Shown here: one piece after another, positions 20,439 to 33,632 of the stretch | Position numbering within the stretch: the first letter of the stretch is position 1 | How the letters are laid out: each line of letters opens with the position of its first letter | NCBI GenBank assembly: GCA_030295235.1 | Contig: AP026151.1 | Span: 186,001 to 250,000, forward strand | Origin: Fistulifera solaris | Lineage: Eukaryota > Bacillariophyta > Bacillariophyceae > Naviculales > Stauroneidaceae | DNA: 64,000 nucleotides | Direction: 5' to 3' | The notes under the pieces: generated by a model | What the model was told of the DNA's origin: nothing | What the model saw: only the letters and a program-made list of their open reading frames with translations | Databases searched by the model: none | Translations under genes and position numbers: made by a program

Positions 20439-22347
20439 TTATTTACTTGCCGCTAAATTGTCTGCATCAATGACAGGGAAGATTCGCGTTGGATGCGCTT
20501 CCGTGTTGAACACGTGTTTATTCAAAAGATCAATTTCCGTATCGGGGTCTTGCAATAAGTATAGATACTTTAACAATTCGGCAAAGAAGAATGATTCGGT
20601 CTTGTCTCTGGGAATGCCGTTGACATCCGCCACATTGCTCAGTTCACCGTACCCTATCTCGGTCTTGCAATATCGTTCCACGGCTTGGTAGATTTCCCAA
20701 CCCCACTCCCGGTACACGGGGTCGCCCGTTAAATGATTTAAAATAAACATGGACTCCACGGCTTCGGGTCTCAGCAAATAGTGTGGTGCGCCACTCCCAA
20801 TTTGAAAGTCACTGCCCGGATTGGCTTGTATGAATTCCGGTGATATTCCCGTATTCATGCGCGCATACATTTGGTAGCACGTGTACGTTAATGCCTTGCC
20901 CGTCCGTAAATCACGCTGTGCGCGTTCACTCTCCAATCCGAGAGGATCCGTATACGCCCCCAACGCCAGTAAACCACCCAAAAAGCAGGCCAAATGATCC
21001 ATCTTGTAATCCATATGCTTGTTGTTCTTGTCGGCGACGTAGGTCAATCCGGACGGTGTGGTTTTCTGTTCCAATTCATTGTGCATGCCTTCCATGGCTT
21101 TGTCGTACATTTCGCGATACATGGGTTCCGTTTTCCCACCTTGCAACCACATTTTGAGCATATACTCGTAGACGGAATCTCCCATGGCCCCAAAGGTGAG
21201 TTTGTCATTGGAAAAGTGGGGCAACGGACGTCCGTCCTTGCCGGATTGAACGGGCGTTTTTCCCGGATCACTGAAAAAGTAGGGATACAGTCCATTGGGT
21301 GTCGACAGTTCGTGCAAGACTTCAAAGACATACTCGGTCTTGTCGGCAAATTCGCGTTCTCCGGACATTTTGGACAAGTATCGATTTTCAATTTGAATGG
21401 ATCCAAACTCGGCCAAAATGGTATTGCCACCGGACCACGACACGTGTCCCCGTTGTCCATTTTTAAGATTGACTTTACCCGTCGGCAAACCCGTTTGACT
21501 TCCATCAAAGGCTTTGATGAGTCGTTTGCCCAAATCGAGAGCATGTTCTAAAAGGTGGCATCCCCACTCCAATCGTATGCCGACAACAATCCTCCCAAAT
21601 CGCGAATCGTCGTTTCAAACGTCGAGACACTCCCGATATTGTCGTGCGACAAATGATCCCGCACCCAATCCCGTCCCTTCCAAAATTCATCTTTCATATC
21701 CATCAACCACAAGGTATCGAGGGCATCAATTAATGTAATGCCTTGTCCACCCCAATTGTTGGAAGGCCGTTTCGATTGGGGCATGATTTCATCGGCACCA
21801 AACGCGTAGGTGGTATATCCATTCCACGCGTGTTGCATCGCTCGTTTGATATGAACCCGCCGCGATCGGGCGACGGCATCGGAGGCGGCCTTGATTTCGT
21901 CTGTCATTACATAAGGTGTCCCGCCCGTGGTATATTCCGTATACCGATGACCACCGGGCGGCACAAATTGCGTGTGAGCATCGTACTCTTCGGCGACGGG
22001 AATTAACGGATACGGATACAATTGCGTGGGTGGTGTATCGTAGGGATTGGTATTGATCGCAAGAGGTTCCGGTGGAGGTCCATTGACGGCATTCAAATCG
22101 ACACCGGGAATCGCTTCCGTTAATAACACTTGTTTGATGGCATTGTTCGTACCGGGCAGCTGTCGTTCCCGGAAGACACTGTGTGTTGTAGGAGTTGGAG
22201 GAACCGTAAAAGAAGTAACAACAATCCGATCGACAAGACGACGGCAATGCTCAGCAACAACAGTAAACTCTTGCGCAACAAACTCGCATCACTCGAGTTG
22301 CCGGTCCCGCGCCTCCGACGCAACGAAGGTGTTCCGGATCGTCTCAT
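20439..22347 (-). CDS. Class I alpha-1,2-mannosidase (GH47), type II membrane protein (two frame changes)
   Basis: A short basic tail (MRRSGTPSLRRRRG), one membrane helix (LLLLLSIAVVLSIGLLLLLL), a proline-rich stem, then the GH47 catalytic domain: RRVHIKRAMQHAWNGYTTYAFG, TLIDALDTLWLMDM, STFETTIRDLGGLLSAYDWS, DHLACFLGGLLALG, LRPEAVESMFILNHLTGDP and the calcium-binding end VFNTEAHPTRIF. It trims mannose from N-glycans in the ER or Golgi. Two frame changes, near 22136 (AAAC for AAAAC) and 21567 (TTTT for TTTTT), each need one more base. The span then equals 637 codons (636 aa). The start at 22347 is chosen because it gives a typical short cytosolic tail; an upstream Met lies at 22485. Confidence 0.85.
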
Positions 22348-22807
22348 TCTTAATAGAACAGAAAGAACTGTGAGGAGGAATGGTTGTGAATGACAACTCA
22401 TGCAACGGTTACTGTCCTTCAGCGACGTGATTGTTTCGTTTTCCGCGTGCTTTCGCTGTTTCGATGACTGATGGATCACGATCATCCGTGAATAAAGGAA
22501 AGGAGCCGTTTTGTCTAAATAAGAATTTTACTTAAAAGAATTTCATTCCCCGAAATCATAATACGAAACCTATTATATTGTCATCCGGTGATCAAAATAC
22601 TATGACAAGTTATCTTCAACGGTCATGAGATCGTGCACCTTTCAAGCGGCTTCGACTGTGCAATGAAATGTACCATGGAATGCGAATCTGGTGCCCACGA
22701 AAAGATCTTGCAACACGACGACTTCTTGCGCACCGTTTTTGTTGTTGACATCCAAGAACTCTGTCTATATACCTTTTCTCTCTCAAAACAACCAACAATC
22801 GTCCATC
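22348..22807. other. Intergenic region between divergent genes, nothing recognised
   Basis: 460 bp shared upstream region of the mannosidase (minus) and peroxidase (plus). No gene or repeat supported. Confidence 0.45.
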
Positions 22808-24131
22808 ATGTTGTTTACCTTGCGTCATTCCAGTCTGGTAAGTCAAAAAAATAAAGTGTTGCTTCAAATACACGCAGCCACACACACTCTCTCATCGTTC
22901 TGTTCTCGCAGCGTTACGCCCCGGCACTTGCCGCTTCTTCCACTCTCTTGCTCGTCAACGATGTTGCGTACGCCCGTGAAACTGCTGCTGTCGATTTACA
23001 AAAAGTTCGAGAAGCCATTGTCGATGTCATTGAATCGGATGCCGAAAAACGTGGGGATGGCACCAGTTTGTACGGAACCATGATTCGTTTGGCGTGGCAC
23101 TGTTCAGGAACCTACAGTCAACACGATCATTCGGGCGGTTCGGCCGGAGGGCGCATGCGGTTTGCACCGGAAGCCAGTTGGGGAGCGAATGCCGGCCTGA
23201 AAGATGTCGCACAAAAAGCACTCGAACCCGTCAAGGCCAAATTTCCCGAATTGTCCTATGCCGATTTGTATACCTATGCGGGTAAGTCTAAGTATGCACC
23301 GTATATATTCTATAGCATCATCTCCAGTCGCTCACTTTTTTCAAAAAAGGCGTCGTGGCCGTCGAAGAAACGGGAGGACCCAAGATTCCCTTTCGAGTGG
23401 GACGTTCCGATGAACCCGATGGATCCACCTCGCCTCCCGATGGACGATTGCCCGATGCCGACAAGGGATCTCATGTGGCGACGCGACAACACATTCGGGA
23501 TATTTTCTATCGCATGGGTACGTCCACTCGTGTGACAAATTGTGTATGTCTCATCTCATCTCACAACTCGCTCTTTTGTTTGTCGCAGGCTTCAATGATC
23601 AAGAAATTGTCGCATTATGTGGAGCCCACGCCATGGGTCGTTGTCACACGGATCGGTCGGGATATTGGGGACCGTGGACGAACGCCGAAAATACGTTTTC
23701 GAATGAATACTTTCGTCTTTTGGTCGAAGAACGTTGGAGTCCCAAGGTCACTCACAATGGCAAACCGTGGGAGGGACCGGATCAGTACGAAAATGCGGCG
23801 GGGAATCTCATGATGTTGCCCAGGTACGTTGTGGGAAGTGCTACTAGTCGTGGATGCATCGATTAGTATACTGAACGGCTGCTTGCGTTCGACAGTGACA
23901 TTGCTCTCATTGCCGATCCGGAATTCAAAAAGTGGGTGGAAGGTAAGTGACACTCTAGATTCGCGGACGAAGTTACTCCAAAAAGCAGAACCTTTCCTTA
24001 TTCAAATTGTGTTTGTAGCCTATGCCAAGGACGAAAATCTCTTTTTCCGTCACTTTTCGAAAGCGTTTTCGAAACTGCTGGAGCTTGGAGTCCCTTTCAA
24101 GTCGGCAGAGCCGTGGTACAAGTTCTGGTAA
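22808..24131 (+). CDS. Cytochrome c peroxidase (class I haem peroxidase), probably mitochondrial
   Basis: Six exons with clean sites and phases: 22808-22837, 22912-23281, 23350-23517, 23589-23823, 23896-23942 and 24019-24131, total 963 nt, 320 aa, no frame break. The first 30 residues ([10 protein letters not shown], then RYAPALAAS) look like a mitochondrial presequence. Distal site [12 protein letters not shown] holds the catalytic Arg, Trp and His; the proximal His is in [15 protein letters not shown]. The WGPW motif supplies the radical tryptophan of cytochrome c peroxidase, and [13 protein letters not shown] has the proximal Asp. The enzyme reduces hydrogen peroxide using cytochrome c, or ascorbate in hybrid algal forms. 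The first exon is only ten codons. Nearest neighbour downstream is myosin A, convergent, 111 bp away. Confidence 0.9.
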
Positions 24132-24242
24132 ACACGAACCAAAGATCGACACTCGTTAACATTAGGACTAATTCTAGGATATATACAATAGGAAATTCAA
24201 ATCAACATGATGTCACACTTATACATTCATAAAATTTGTCAA

Positions 24243-27200
24243 TTAATCATCCATTGTGATGTCGGTTTCCTCCAACGCTGGAGCCCCCTTGTTCGCTGCT
24301 AAAGCTTCGCACTGGAGTTGCGCTGCTGTTACTTCTTCGACAAGGTCGGCATCATCGCATTCTTCTTCTAGTTTGTTGATGATCTTTTCCATGGCTTTCT
24401 CGTACAGGTGGCGGATTTTGGTTTCGGCTCGGAAGTAGGCCGCTCGGTTCTGCAGATCCGACTTGAGTTGTTGGTTTTGCGCTTGCCATTTCTTCAGGTT
24501 CTCTGCCATCTTGGTGTTGTGCGATGCCAAGTTGAGCTTTTGCTTCTCCATGGAATCCAAGGAGGCACCAGCTGACGCATTGGCTTCGATGAGACGTGAG
24601 TTCTGATCTTTCATTTCTTTCATCTCTTCTTTCATCTCCTCGGTTCGGTCACGAAGCTTCTTATTCTCCTTCTTGAGGTACGAAATGATCTTGTCTCCTT
24701 CTTCGGCCTTCTTTTGTTGGCTTCAATCTCATCGACTCCAACTTCGGCACCTTGAGCAAGGAGGGCATCCAATCCCTTTTGGAGTTCGGCCTTTTCGCTC
24801 TCGAGTTCTTGCACTTCTTCCTCGGCATCTTGGATCTTAGACTCGTTTTCCTCCTTGGCCTCTTTGAGATGCTTTTCGAGCTTCTTGATCTTCTTCTCAA
24901 GTTTCTTTAGCGCAGCCTGAGCCTCTTCTTCTTCGCGTTGGCGGGCTTCCTCAATCTCTCGTTCACGCTTCTTACGAGCCATTTCTTCGAGGCGCTCGCG
25001 TTCTTTTCGTTCCTCTTCGCGTCGTCGAGCTTCTTCCTCGGCCTTTCTCTTGGCCTCTTCGGCGCGGCGCTTGCGGAGCTCAGCTTCGGCTTTTTCCATG
25101 GCAGCCTTCTTCTTGCGAGCTTCCTCCTCGCGTTTCTTACGCTCTTCCTCTTCTTTCTCTCGAATGCGATCACCCTTCGACTTTCGGACAATGTATCCAC
25201 GAGCAACACGCTGAATGTGAATCGCGGGGGCATCCAATCCATTCTCAAGGCGGTTGGCCTCTAAGAATTCCAAAGCACCGGCGCGGAAGTAAGTACGAGT
25301 GCGTCCGACCACAAACGCTTTCACCACCTTTCCATTCACGGTCTCTTCTTTCGACTTCAAAGCACAAGTCATGATGAAGCTTCAATATCGGCGCGTGCGC
25401 CTTGATCGGGAGTCATGTCGGAGTTTCGCTTTGACGGGAAGGCCTTGTTATCCCACATGTTGGAATATCGGAACCGGGTGACCGCATTGTCGAGACGGTT
25501 GGGGAACGCGGAGCGTGAAAGAGTCACGGCCGCCACGACACCCGCGCAACGCAGCTGTTCCACCGTGGCCAAATGATCCATCAAAACCGGCTTCTTGACC
25601 ATGTTGGGCTTGATGCAGCGAATGTAGCGCGAGTTGGTCTTGCGCAAGTTGGCCATGAGAGACTGGAGTTGGTTCTTGTATTTGCCCCAAGCGGTCTCTC
25701 CGACCAAGTTACTTTTTTGGCGCTTGACACCACCTTTGCCTCCCACCGTGGTAGCCACCACGTCGATCTTCTCCGAGATGATCGAGTTGGTCGAAGATTT
25801 GCACAATTCTTCCAAGTCGGTCGGCAGAGTGTCCGTGTTGCTGTTCACAAACTGGTCGGCGTCGTACAACACCTTTCCGGCGTAGTGGTGAATACCGAAC
25901 GACATGCGGTTCAACTTGTTGACGATCAAGCACGGAGACTTTTCGTTGATTTTCAAGGCCTTCTGCACAAAGTCTTGGTCGTTACCCCCGGGACGGACGC
26001 ATTCTTCGTTCAACATGGCCAGTAGACCGGTGCGGCCTTCAATCAGGTCGAGCACGTCGGTGTTGTCGTCGTACATGATCTCGGCCAACTCAATGCCCTC
26101 CGACTCGTATTCTTCCTGCACGGAGCGGAAAATGTCTTCGGTGAATTTTTGTTGCAACTTCTCGTTCGCGTAGTTGATGCAAAGCTGCTCAAAGCGATTG
26201 ACGGGGAACGACTCGAAACCGAAAATATCCAAAAGACCAATGATACCAAAGTTTGCCATGGAACCACCCTTGTAGTTGTCTTCGGCGGCCGTGGCGGCGT
26301 TGATCTGTCGGACGAGCCACAAAAAGACATTGCCGTACATTTCCTTGGCCAACGCATCGGCGGCATCTTTCGAGGCAATCGGATTGAGCGGCACCTTGTA
26401 GGTTTCGTTCTTGGTCTTCATGGTACGCTCCGTAAAGGCCTTGGAGCAGGTCGTCGCGTCAATACCAATCAATCCCGCCAAGTCGTCGAGTTCCGATTTC
26501 GAGACGACTTCGGCCTTGTCCTTGTCACCCCCGAGCGCAGCAAAGGTAAGGTTCCCGCACAACATGACGGCAATGATCGCGCGCATCATTTCTTTGAGCG
26601 TATCGCCTTTCACGTTGACCAATCCCAACGTCTTGACGGTGTGTTCAAAGTGTTGCGCATCCGTCATGCCTTCAATCTTATCAATGCACGGCTTGCCAAT
26701 GTATTTGAAGGAATCGGCCGTCATGTTGGACAATTTGCTCCAGAACTGTCCCTTTTCACTGCTGGACGCCGCCAATAGCTGATAGAAGATGTGGTAGGTA
26801 CGTTCTTCGGGATCGTGTCCGACAATGCGGGGTTTCTCCAACAGATAGACATCGCACTTGGAACCGGCGAGTTTGCATTTGGATTCGGTCTTGTTGCCGA
26901 GGGCCATGAGTTTGGCTTCGCTCGTGTCGAATTGGAGTTGCAAGTATTTTCCGAAACGCGACGAGTTGTCGTTGCGGCGGGTCTTGGCATTTCCAAAGGC
27001 TTCCAGGAGGGGGATTCGATTCGACGACCCGCGCGACGACGGGGTCGAGTTCTTGTCCCGATCGGGCGGACGGTCCGGCTTGCACACTGGCCATGTGATT
27101 CATGGCAATCTTGACCGTTTCGGTTTTCCCGGCACCGGATTCTCCCGACACCAAGATGGATTGATCGTCACCCCCAAACGCGAGGCCTTTATAGGCCAAC

Positions 27201-27848
27201 GCCGACACTTCGTAGACGTGCGGTTCGAGTCCTTCGCGGGGATCTTTCTTGTTGTCGGCCCACACAATCTTTTGCGAATAGTAGACGCGCTTTTCTTCCG
27301 TGTACAAATGATTGAACCACTGGAAGGGATTGACGGCAATAATGATATCTCCCGTGCGGGTGTAAGGATGACCGTCTTTGTGACGTTCTTTCAAGTTGTA
27401 CAAGATTCCGGCCTATAGAATGGGAGGAAAGGTGAGACGTCGCGTGTTACACCCCTCAAAGAGAGAAACTATCGAGACGTACCTCATGTAAATACGAGAG
27501 CGAAATCATATCCGAATAAAGACACAAATTGCCATTGCCGTCGACATTCTGCAAGGGCAACACTTTGTGGGGATATTCTTTCAAGTTGACGACGACCGAA
27601 GTCGTTCCTTTGGAAGATCTTCCACCATCGGAAACAATCGATTGCTGATCTTTGTATTCAAAGACTTTGACCGTAGCCTTGTCTCCCTCTAAAGAAAGAA
27701 AAGAAACGTGAGAAACAAGGGCGAACGAGTCATCATGAGCGTACGCTTCTCTCACTCAGCCGTTCGTACCTTGCTTTTCCAAAACACCAGGAACCCAAGC
27801 ATATTCTGGATGTTTGATATAAACGAGCGATTCTTTCTTTTCCGCCAT
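24243..27848 (-). CDS. Myosin heavy chain A (three single-base frame changes)
   Basis: Three exons: 27848-27770, 27688-27483 and 27412-24243. The motor domain shows the P-loop GESGAGKTETVKIAMNHM, switch-2 region LLDIFGFESFPVNRFEQLC, NYANEKLQQKF and the actin-side RYIRCIKPN. One IQ-like motif (IHIQRVARGYIVRKSKG) is followed by a long Glu/Arg coiled coil and a short end with EVTAAQLQCEALAAN. Frame changes lie near 27017 (five C where four fit), 25377 and 24715 (one base missing each). Net correction gives 1,152 codons. The motor moves on actin; class and cargo are unknown. The intron after LHE is in the same place as in myosins B and C, and A is closest to B. Confidence 0.85.
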
Positions 27849-29625
27849 GTTTGTTGATAATAGGCACTCGTGATGAGAAATGAAAGATGAGAGTGTCTTT
27901 TGAGAGAAGAATGAAATAATAATGCTGCTTGTGTTTTTCGTCGCTTGGTAGGATTTGTTTTGTGCCAGGTCGAAAGACCAAGATTGCCTCCCAAGATTGA
28001 ACTCATTGGGCTATACTCGTCCGAAAAGTCCCATCGAGCGATCTTGCTCTCAGAATTAACGTGTGCCCCAAAGATCGGGTCATTGTGACTCTTTTGCTGA
28101 AATCCTTATCCTTGGTGATGATACAGCGGATGTGGACATCCCAAAAAAAGGCGACAAAGATAGTTTTCTTGTCCCAACGAAAGCAATCGTCACTCGCCTT
28201 TCAACACGACAAGTCGTCAAGAAAGGTATCAAAGCTATGAGCAAACAAGGAAGATACTTTATAGAGAGATTTGAGTGTCGTCATTTAGCCCAGGAAGCAA
28301 GCCGAAAAAGTCATTTATTTCTTTTAGCATCTGCAACAACATCACAGCATTCATGCTCCATGCCAAGCGTATTATAAAGATTTACCGTCGATCATAGTGA
28401 ATTTTGACTACTCCGTACTATTGATTTGAATCTGTGACAGCATTCGGCACATCGGCGATCGAAATTATGCTCGATTCATTTCAGATCGTTTATGAAGGTC
28501 TAGATAGTAGGACGTTCGACAGCAGTCATCCTTTCAATCGAATCATCGAAGATCAGTCGTTGAATCGCGTCATAACACTTAAAGCATCTGGCACTCTTCC
28601 GATTTATGACACGACCCACGGCTTATATGCAGAGAGAATATCTTCCTCCTCATGTTCGACGTGCTCGACGGGCTGTCGTTTTTACACCAACTGTATCATC
28701 AATCGGTCACGACAACAGATAGAATCAAAACGTTGCAGGGTGTAATTCAAATGATACAAAGGGAAACTTGCCATAATGTCAGAACTTGCGACTCGTTTTT
28801 GGATGCCTCGACTTGTCTCATCCGCGCAGTTACAAATAATAATGATTCCGGCATCAATTACTCCTCCAATTCAACAAATAGCGGTGTATCAAGATTCCTC
28901 GTGAACGGAAGACACGGTCATTCTCAACTGATGTATGCACTTGCGCGATTGTTTGAGTGGCTGCGCTTCGCACTTCTCTTGGACGTCGGTCGTCTTGTGA
29001 GCGTCAGGTCGAAATCATGAACGCCCGGCCGAGCAAAACTGATCGATCGAAGATCCCTGCCAAGATTGCTCCTCGTCGATCACGACCATTCTGTTCTGAT
29101 CCGATGTGCGATATGTTGCTTCGTCTTTTATTTCATGAATAAGTTGAAAAGATACAATCATTTGTCGGAGGCGGAGAGGAATGCAACATCTTGTGTCCAA
29201 CGACAAGAAGAGCGTCTGTCAAAAGATACCTTGTGCGTTGTGTCGCATCCAAGACAGCCAGTCATAGTAATACTGTACGTCATAAGGCAGGTCTTGCGAA
29301 GGGCTTTAGTATCCTTTAAGATGTAGGAGAATGACCCTCTCTAATATCGACTATAGTGTACATCTCGTTCTTTGCGTCACAAGTTTAGGCGCGCCGCGCA
29401 CCGACTTCACGTGAAAACTGTAGCGATCGGATTTTGTATGACACAGAAAGAGGGAGTCATTTCCGTCCTCACGCCATGCCAAAATGGGTCATTCTCATAG
29501 CAAAAGATCTGCAAACAAAACATCGACAACAACAAGTCGGTGAATGGCATTGTGAAACAGCATCATCCAACAATTGTTGTTCCGATTCACTTCAAAACGG
29601 AATAAATTAACCAACGATCGCTAAA
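27849..29625. other. Intergenic region between divergent myosin genes
   Basis: 1,777 bp between myosin A (minus) and myosin B (plus). Small open frames exist at 28434-29020 (for example a segment REYLPPHVRRARRAVVFTP), but there is no splice structure, homology or length to support a gene. It may hold promoters and a decayed or non-coding transcript. Confidence 0.4.
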
Positions 29626-32600
29626 ATGGGAGGAAAAGACGAGAACGCAACGTCCCATGTCTTTGTAATTGACCCGCAATACGGTTGGAGACCGGCCATT
29701 CAGGAGGGAGCGTAAGTTATCTGCAGGCTTTTGTTGGCTGAAAAGCTCGGGTATTCCCCATGTGACCTCTGTTTTCACTGCAACACTCACAAAACGCTTG
29801 CTTGTCTTGCAGACCCAAAATGGCAAGGCACTCGTCTCCATTCCGGAATACAAGAGCGAAGACTCGATGGATTGCGACGGTGGCCGCGCGGCCAAGAAAG
29901 GAGAACAAATCTACATTAGCATGAAAGACTATCCCTTCGGAGTGCTTCCTTTGGCGAATGTTGATGTGAACGGAAATCTGGTGGAGTTTGCGGACATGGT
30001 CAAACTTCCTTATCTTCATGAGGTTCGTAGAAGTGTGCTTCGTCTGCCTTCGTCTGCCTTCGTTCCTTTTTCTTCTTTGTACTGACCGGCTTTATTGATC
30101 GACAGGCGGCTATTCTTTACAATCTCAAACGACGTCATCGTGAAGGCAAACCGTACACTCGTACCGGTGACATTATCATTGCGGTCAACCCCTTCCAGTG
30201 GCTCACCCATCTCTACACGGAAAAGAAACGTTCGTACTACTCGAACCGTCTTGTTTGGGAGCAAACGGACAAGGACCCTCGGGATGGCATGGAACCACAC
30301 GTCTACGAGGTATCGGCACTCGCCTACAAGGGATTGGCCTTCGGCAACGTCGATCAGTCCATCCTGGTTTCGGGTGAGTCCGGAGCTGGAAAGACCGAGA
30401 CGGTCAAGATTGCCATGAACCACATGGCCTCGGTACAACAAGGACCCAAATCGGAAGCCGATGCGGATGTCACCCAACTCGACCCGGTCGTCGATCGTGT
30501 CGTGCAGTCCAACCCTCTTTTGGAAGCATTCGGAAACGCCAAGACGCTTCGTAACGACAACTCCTCGCGTTTCGGTAAATACTTGCAGTTGCAGTTCGAC
30601 AACAGCTCGGCCGGAGCAGTCCCTTCCTACACCCGATCGACTTGCAAGTTGGTCGGCAGCAAATGCGAAGTCTACCTTTTGGAAAAGAATCGCGTGACAC
30701 AGCACACGGAGATGGAGCGTACCTACCACGTCTTTTACCAGTTGTTGGCGGCGCCCGACAAGCAAAAGTACTGGCCGAAACTCGCGGGCAAGCGAAATGA
30801 AGACTTCAAATATGTCGGCAAGTCGAGCACTACGAAGATTGAGGACATGACCGATGAAGAACACTATCATCACACGGTCAAGGTGCTCCGCATGGTGGGA
30901 GTGGACGACAACATGCTCAAGGAACTCTTTGTTGCCATTGCCATTGTCTTGCAGTGCGGTAACCTCGTGTTCGGTGCCAAGGGAGGCGATCGTGACAAGT
31001 CCGAAGTCACCACGCGTACGGAAATCAAGGATCTCGCTGAATTGCTTGGCGTGGATGATGCGGTTTGCGAATTGGCGTTCACGGAACGTACCATGAAGAC
31101 TCGCAGTGAAACGTACAAGGTGCCCTTGAAAACGGACGCTGCCAAAGAAGCTGCTGATTCCTTTGCCAAGGAAGTGTATGGCAAGATCTTCTTGTGGGTT
31201 GTGGACCAAGTCAACTCGGCCACCAATGCCGAAACAAACTATCAAGGTGGCGGACGTGACGATTTCGGAATTATTGGTCTTCTTGATATTTTCGGTTTCG
31301 AATCCTTCAAGGTGAACCGCTTCGAACAGCTTTGCATCAACTACGCGAACGAGAAGTTGCAGCAGAAGTTCACCGAAGATGTATTCCGCGCTGTTCAAGA
31401 AGAGTACGAATCTGAGGGTATTGAGCTAGCTGAAATCACTTACGATGACAACACCGATGTGCTTGATCTCATTGAAGGTCGCGGAGGTCTTCTGGCCATG
31501 CTTAACGAGGAATGCGTTCGTCCCGGTGGTAACGACCAGGACTTTGTTCAAAAGGCTTTGATGGCAAACAAGACTTCGCCCTGCCTAATCGTCAACAAAA
31601 CCGATCGCATGTCTTTCGGTGTTCACCACTACGCCGGAAAAGTCATGTACGACGCTGACAAGTTCGTTTCGAGCAACCAGGATACGCTTCCTACGGATTT
31701 GGAGGAGCTTGGCAAGGCCTCAACGAACAGCATTGTTTCTAAAACGGAGGCGGCCGACACATCGGGCAAACCGAAGCGCCAAAAGTCGAATATCGTTGGT
31801 CAAACTATTTGGGGCAAGTACAAGACTCAGTTGGCGTCCCTCATGACCAACTTGCGCACCACAAGCTCTCGCTACATTCGATGCATCAAACCCAACATGC
31901 GCAAGGTTCCCGTTGCGATGGAGCACGTCCCAACCATCGAGCAGTTACGATGTGCTGGTGTTGTCGCTGCCGTTACCCTGGCCCGTTCCGCGTTCCCCAA
32001 CCGTTTGGACAATCAAGCTGTGAAATTCCGTTACAACTCCATGTGGGACAAGAATGCCTACCCATCGAAACAAACCAACAGTATGACGAAGGAGCAGCAG
32101 GCGAAATGCATTGCTGAAGCTATCTTGACGTGCGCTTTGAAAGAAAAGGAAACAAAGAACAAAGAAGGAAAGATTGTTCGACAATTCGTCGTTGGTCACA
32201 CAAAGAGTTACTTCCGCGCCGGTGCCTTGGAGTATCTGGAATCCAATCGCTCGACGGGTCTGGATGCGCAAGCCACTACGATTCAAAAGTACATGCGTGG
32301 TGCCGTGACACGTATGAGACTCCGGGACATGGTGGAAGGCGCCGCCAAGCGAGAACGTGAAGCGCGCTTAGCCAAGGAAAAAGCCGAACGCGAGGCTCAC
32401 GAGAAAGCGGAACGCGAGGCGCGCGAGGCTCGGGAGAAGTTTGAACGAGAAAAAGCCGAACGCGAGAAGGCCCGTGCGGAAGCCAATCAGAAGTATCTAG
32501 ATCAAATTGCAAAACTTGAAAACGATCTGAAATTTGGAAGAAAGCGAGGGTAAACGACGACTGAAGAATGCGGCCGACAGAAAGGCGGAGATACAAGAAC

Positions 32601-33144
32601 AGATTGCATCGTTGAAAGAACAGACAAGCGAAGACGCGAAACGAAAAATATTGGAACCGAAAAAATTGTCGCTCAACAAAAGAAGAAGGTAGCAGAACAA
32701 GCTAAAATGATTGATTTCCTAAAGAAGGAGAACAAGAAGATTCGCAAGGAACACGACAAGGTCCAGCAGAAGTACGATGTCGTGGCCGAAAACAACGATA
32801 AGTTGTTGAAGGCTAGTGATATTGCCGGTGATGACTTTGACAAGAAGGAAGAGCAGATGAGCAAGGTCGATAGCAAGAACAAAACGCTCTCGGATACTTT
32901 GAATGAGGCCAAGTCGTTGAACGCCCAACTGAAGGACGAGTGCATGGCGAAACAAGATGCGTACATGTCTCAAGCGGAAACGCGTCTCGAGTACCAGAAA
33001 ACCATGGCCCGCATCTTGAATATGATCCAAGACTCCAGTGTCGAGGCACAGCTGATCGAGGAGACCGTGTGTTGGGCTCTGGAGGCCGAGTCGGAATCCA
33101 AAACGATCATGGCAGCACTTGAAGCTGAAACAGCCATGATGTAG
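29626..33144 (+). CDS. Myosin heavy chain B (frame changes)
   Basis: Exons 29626-29711, about 29813-30022 and 30106-33144. Motor motifs: GESGAGKTETVKIAMNHM, LLDIFGFESFKVNRFEQLC, NYANEKLQQKF and RYIRCIKPNM. One IQ motif (TTIQKYMRGAVTRMRL) leads into a highly charged helix (AKEKAEREAHEKAERE) and a coiled coil ending near AALEAETAMM. Frame changes: an extra T near 32535 (AAATTT), a missing A near 32668, and a one-base phase mismatch at the first intron. Corrected length is about 1,111 aa. It is nearly identical to myosin A over the DDNTDVLDLIEGR region, so the two are recent paralogues arranged head to head. The Argonaute gene starts 489 bp downstream on the same strand. Confidence 0.85.
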
Positions 33145-33632
33145 AACTTTTGTGTCGTACTTTAGTGGTTTAAAAACGAAATACTAAAATAATTAAGAAT
33201 AATTGAGTCGATCTGCTTTCACTCTCCGTAACTAGACAAGTGCTGGTTTTGTTGTTGCCTTGTCTAGCTGGTTCATCCGTTACATCGACGTACGAAAATC
33301 GTTCACGACTCAGGATCACTCATGACTTCCTAACGTTCAAGTTTCGATATTACATGGCCTATGTCTTACCGCATTCATACTTTAAGGTTACCTGTCAAGT
33401 GTCTTACAGAATATCGTATACACCACTCTTTACTCTACTCGAAAACGTACTCAGATCTAGCGGGAAAAGATCGCGCCACTTTGCGCTCATTCATCTCGCG
33501 ACACCACCGGCGGCACCGCGCACCGCATGCCATGCAAACTCACTCTTTCGCAAAGCTGGACCCGTCGAACAAACAAACAAAACTCAAACACAACAGTTAC
33601 AGAGAAAAAGATTACTGGTTCAGCAGAAAATC
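33145..33632. other. Intergenic, upstream region of the Argonaute gene
   Basis: 488 bp. An AAACAAACAAAACTCAAACA-type run lies just before the Argonaute start. A long frame (33240-33974) crosses the first exons but is not in their frame and is rejected. Confidence 0.4.

Noticed and set aside
20994-21551. 185-codon frame antisense to the mannosidase
   Set aside because: Covered by the catalytic GH47 domain on the minus strand; no domain of its own.
28434-29020. Two frames of about 100-120 codons between the divergent myosins
   Set aside because: No domain, no consistent splice sites and no conserved composition; could be leader sequence or decayed DNA.
29712-29745. 34-bp intron in myosin B that would restore the phase
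   Set aside because: Far shorter than all other introns here (63-131 bp); a missing base beside the 101-bp intron is more likely.
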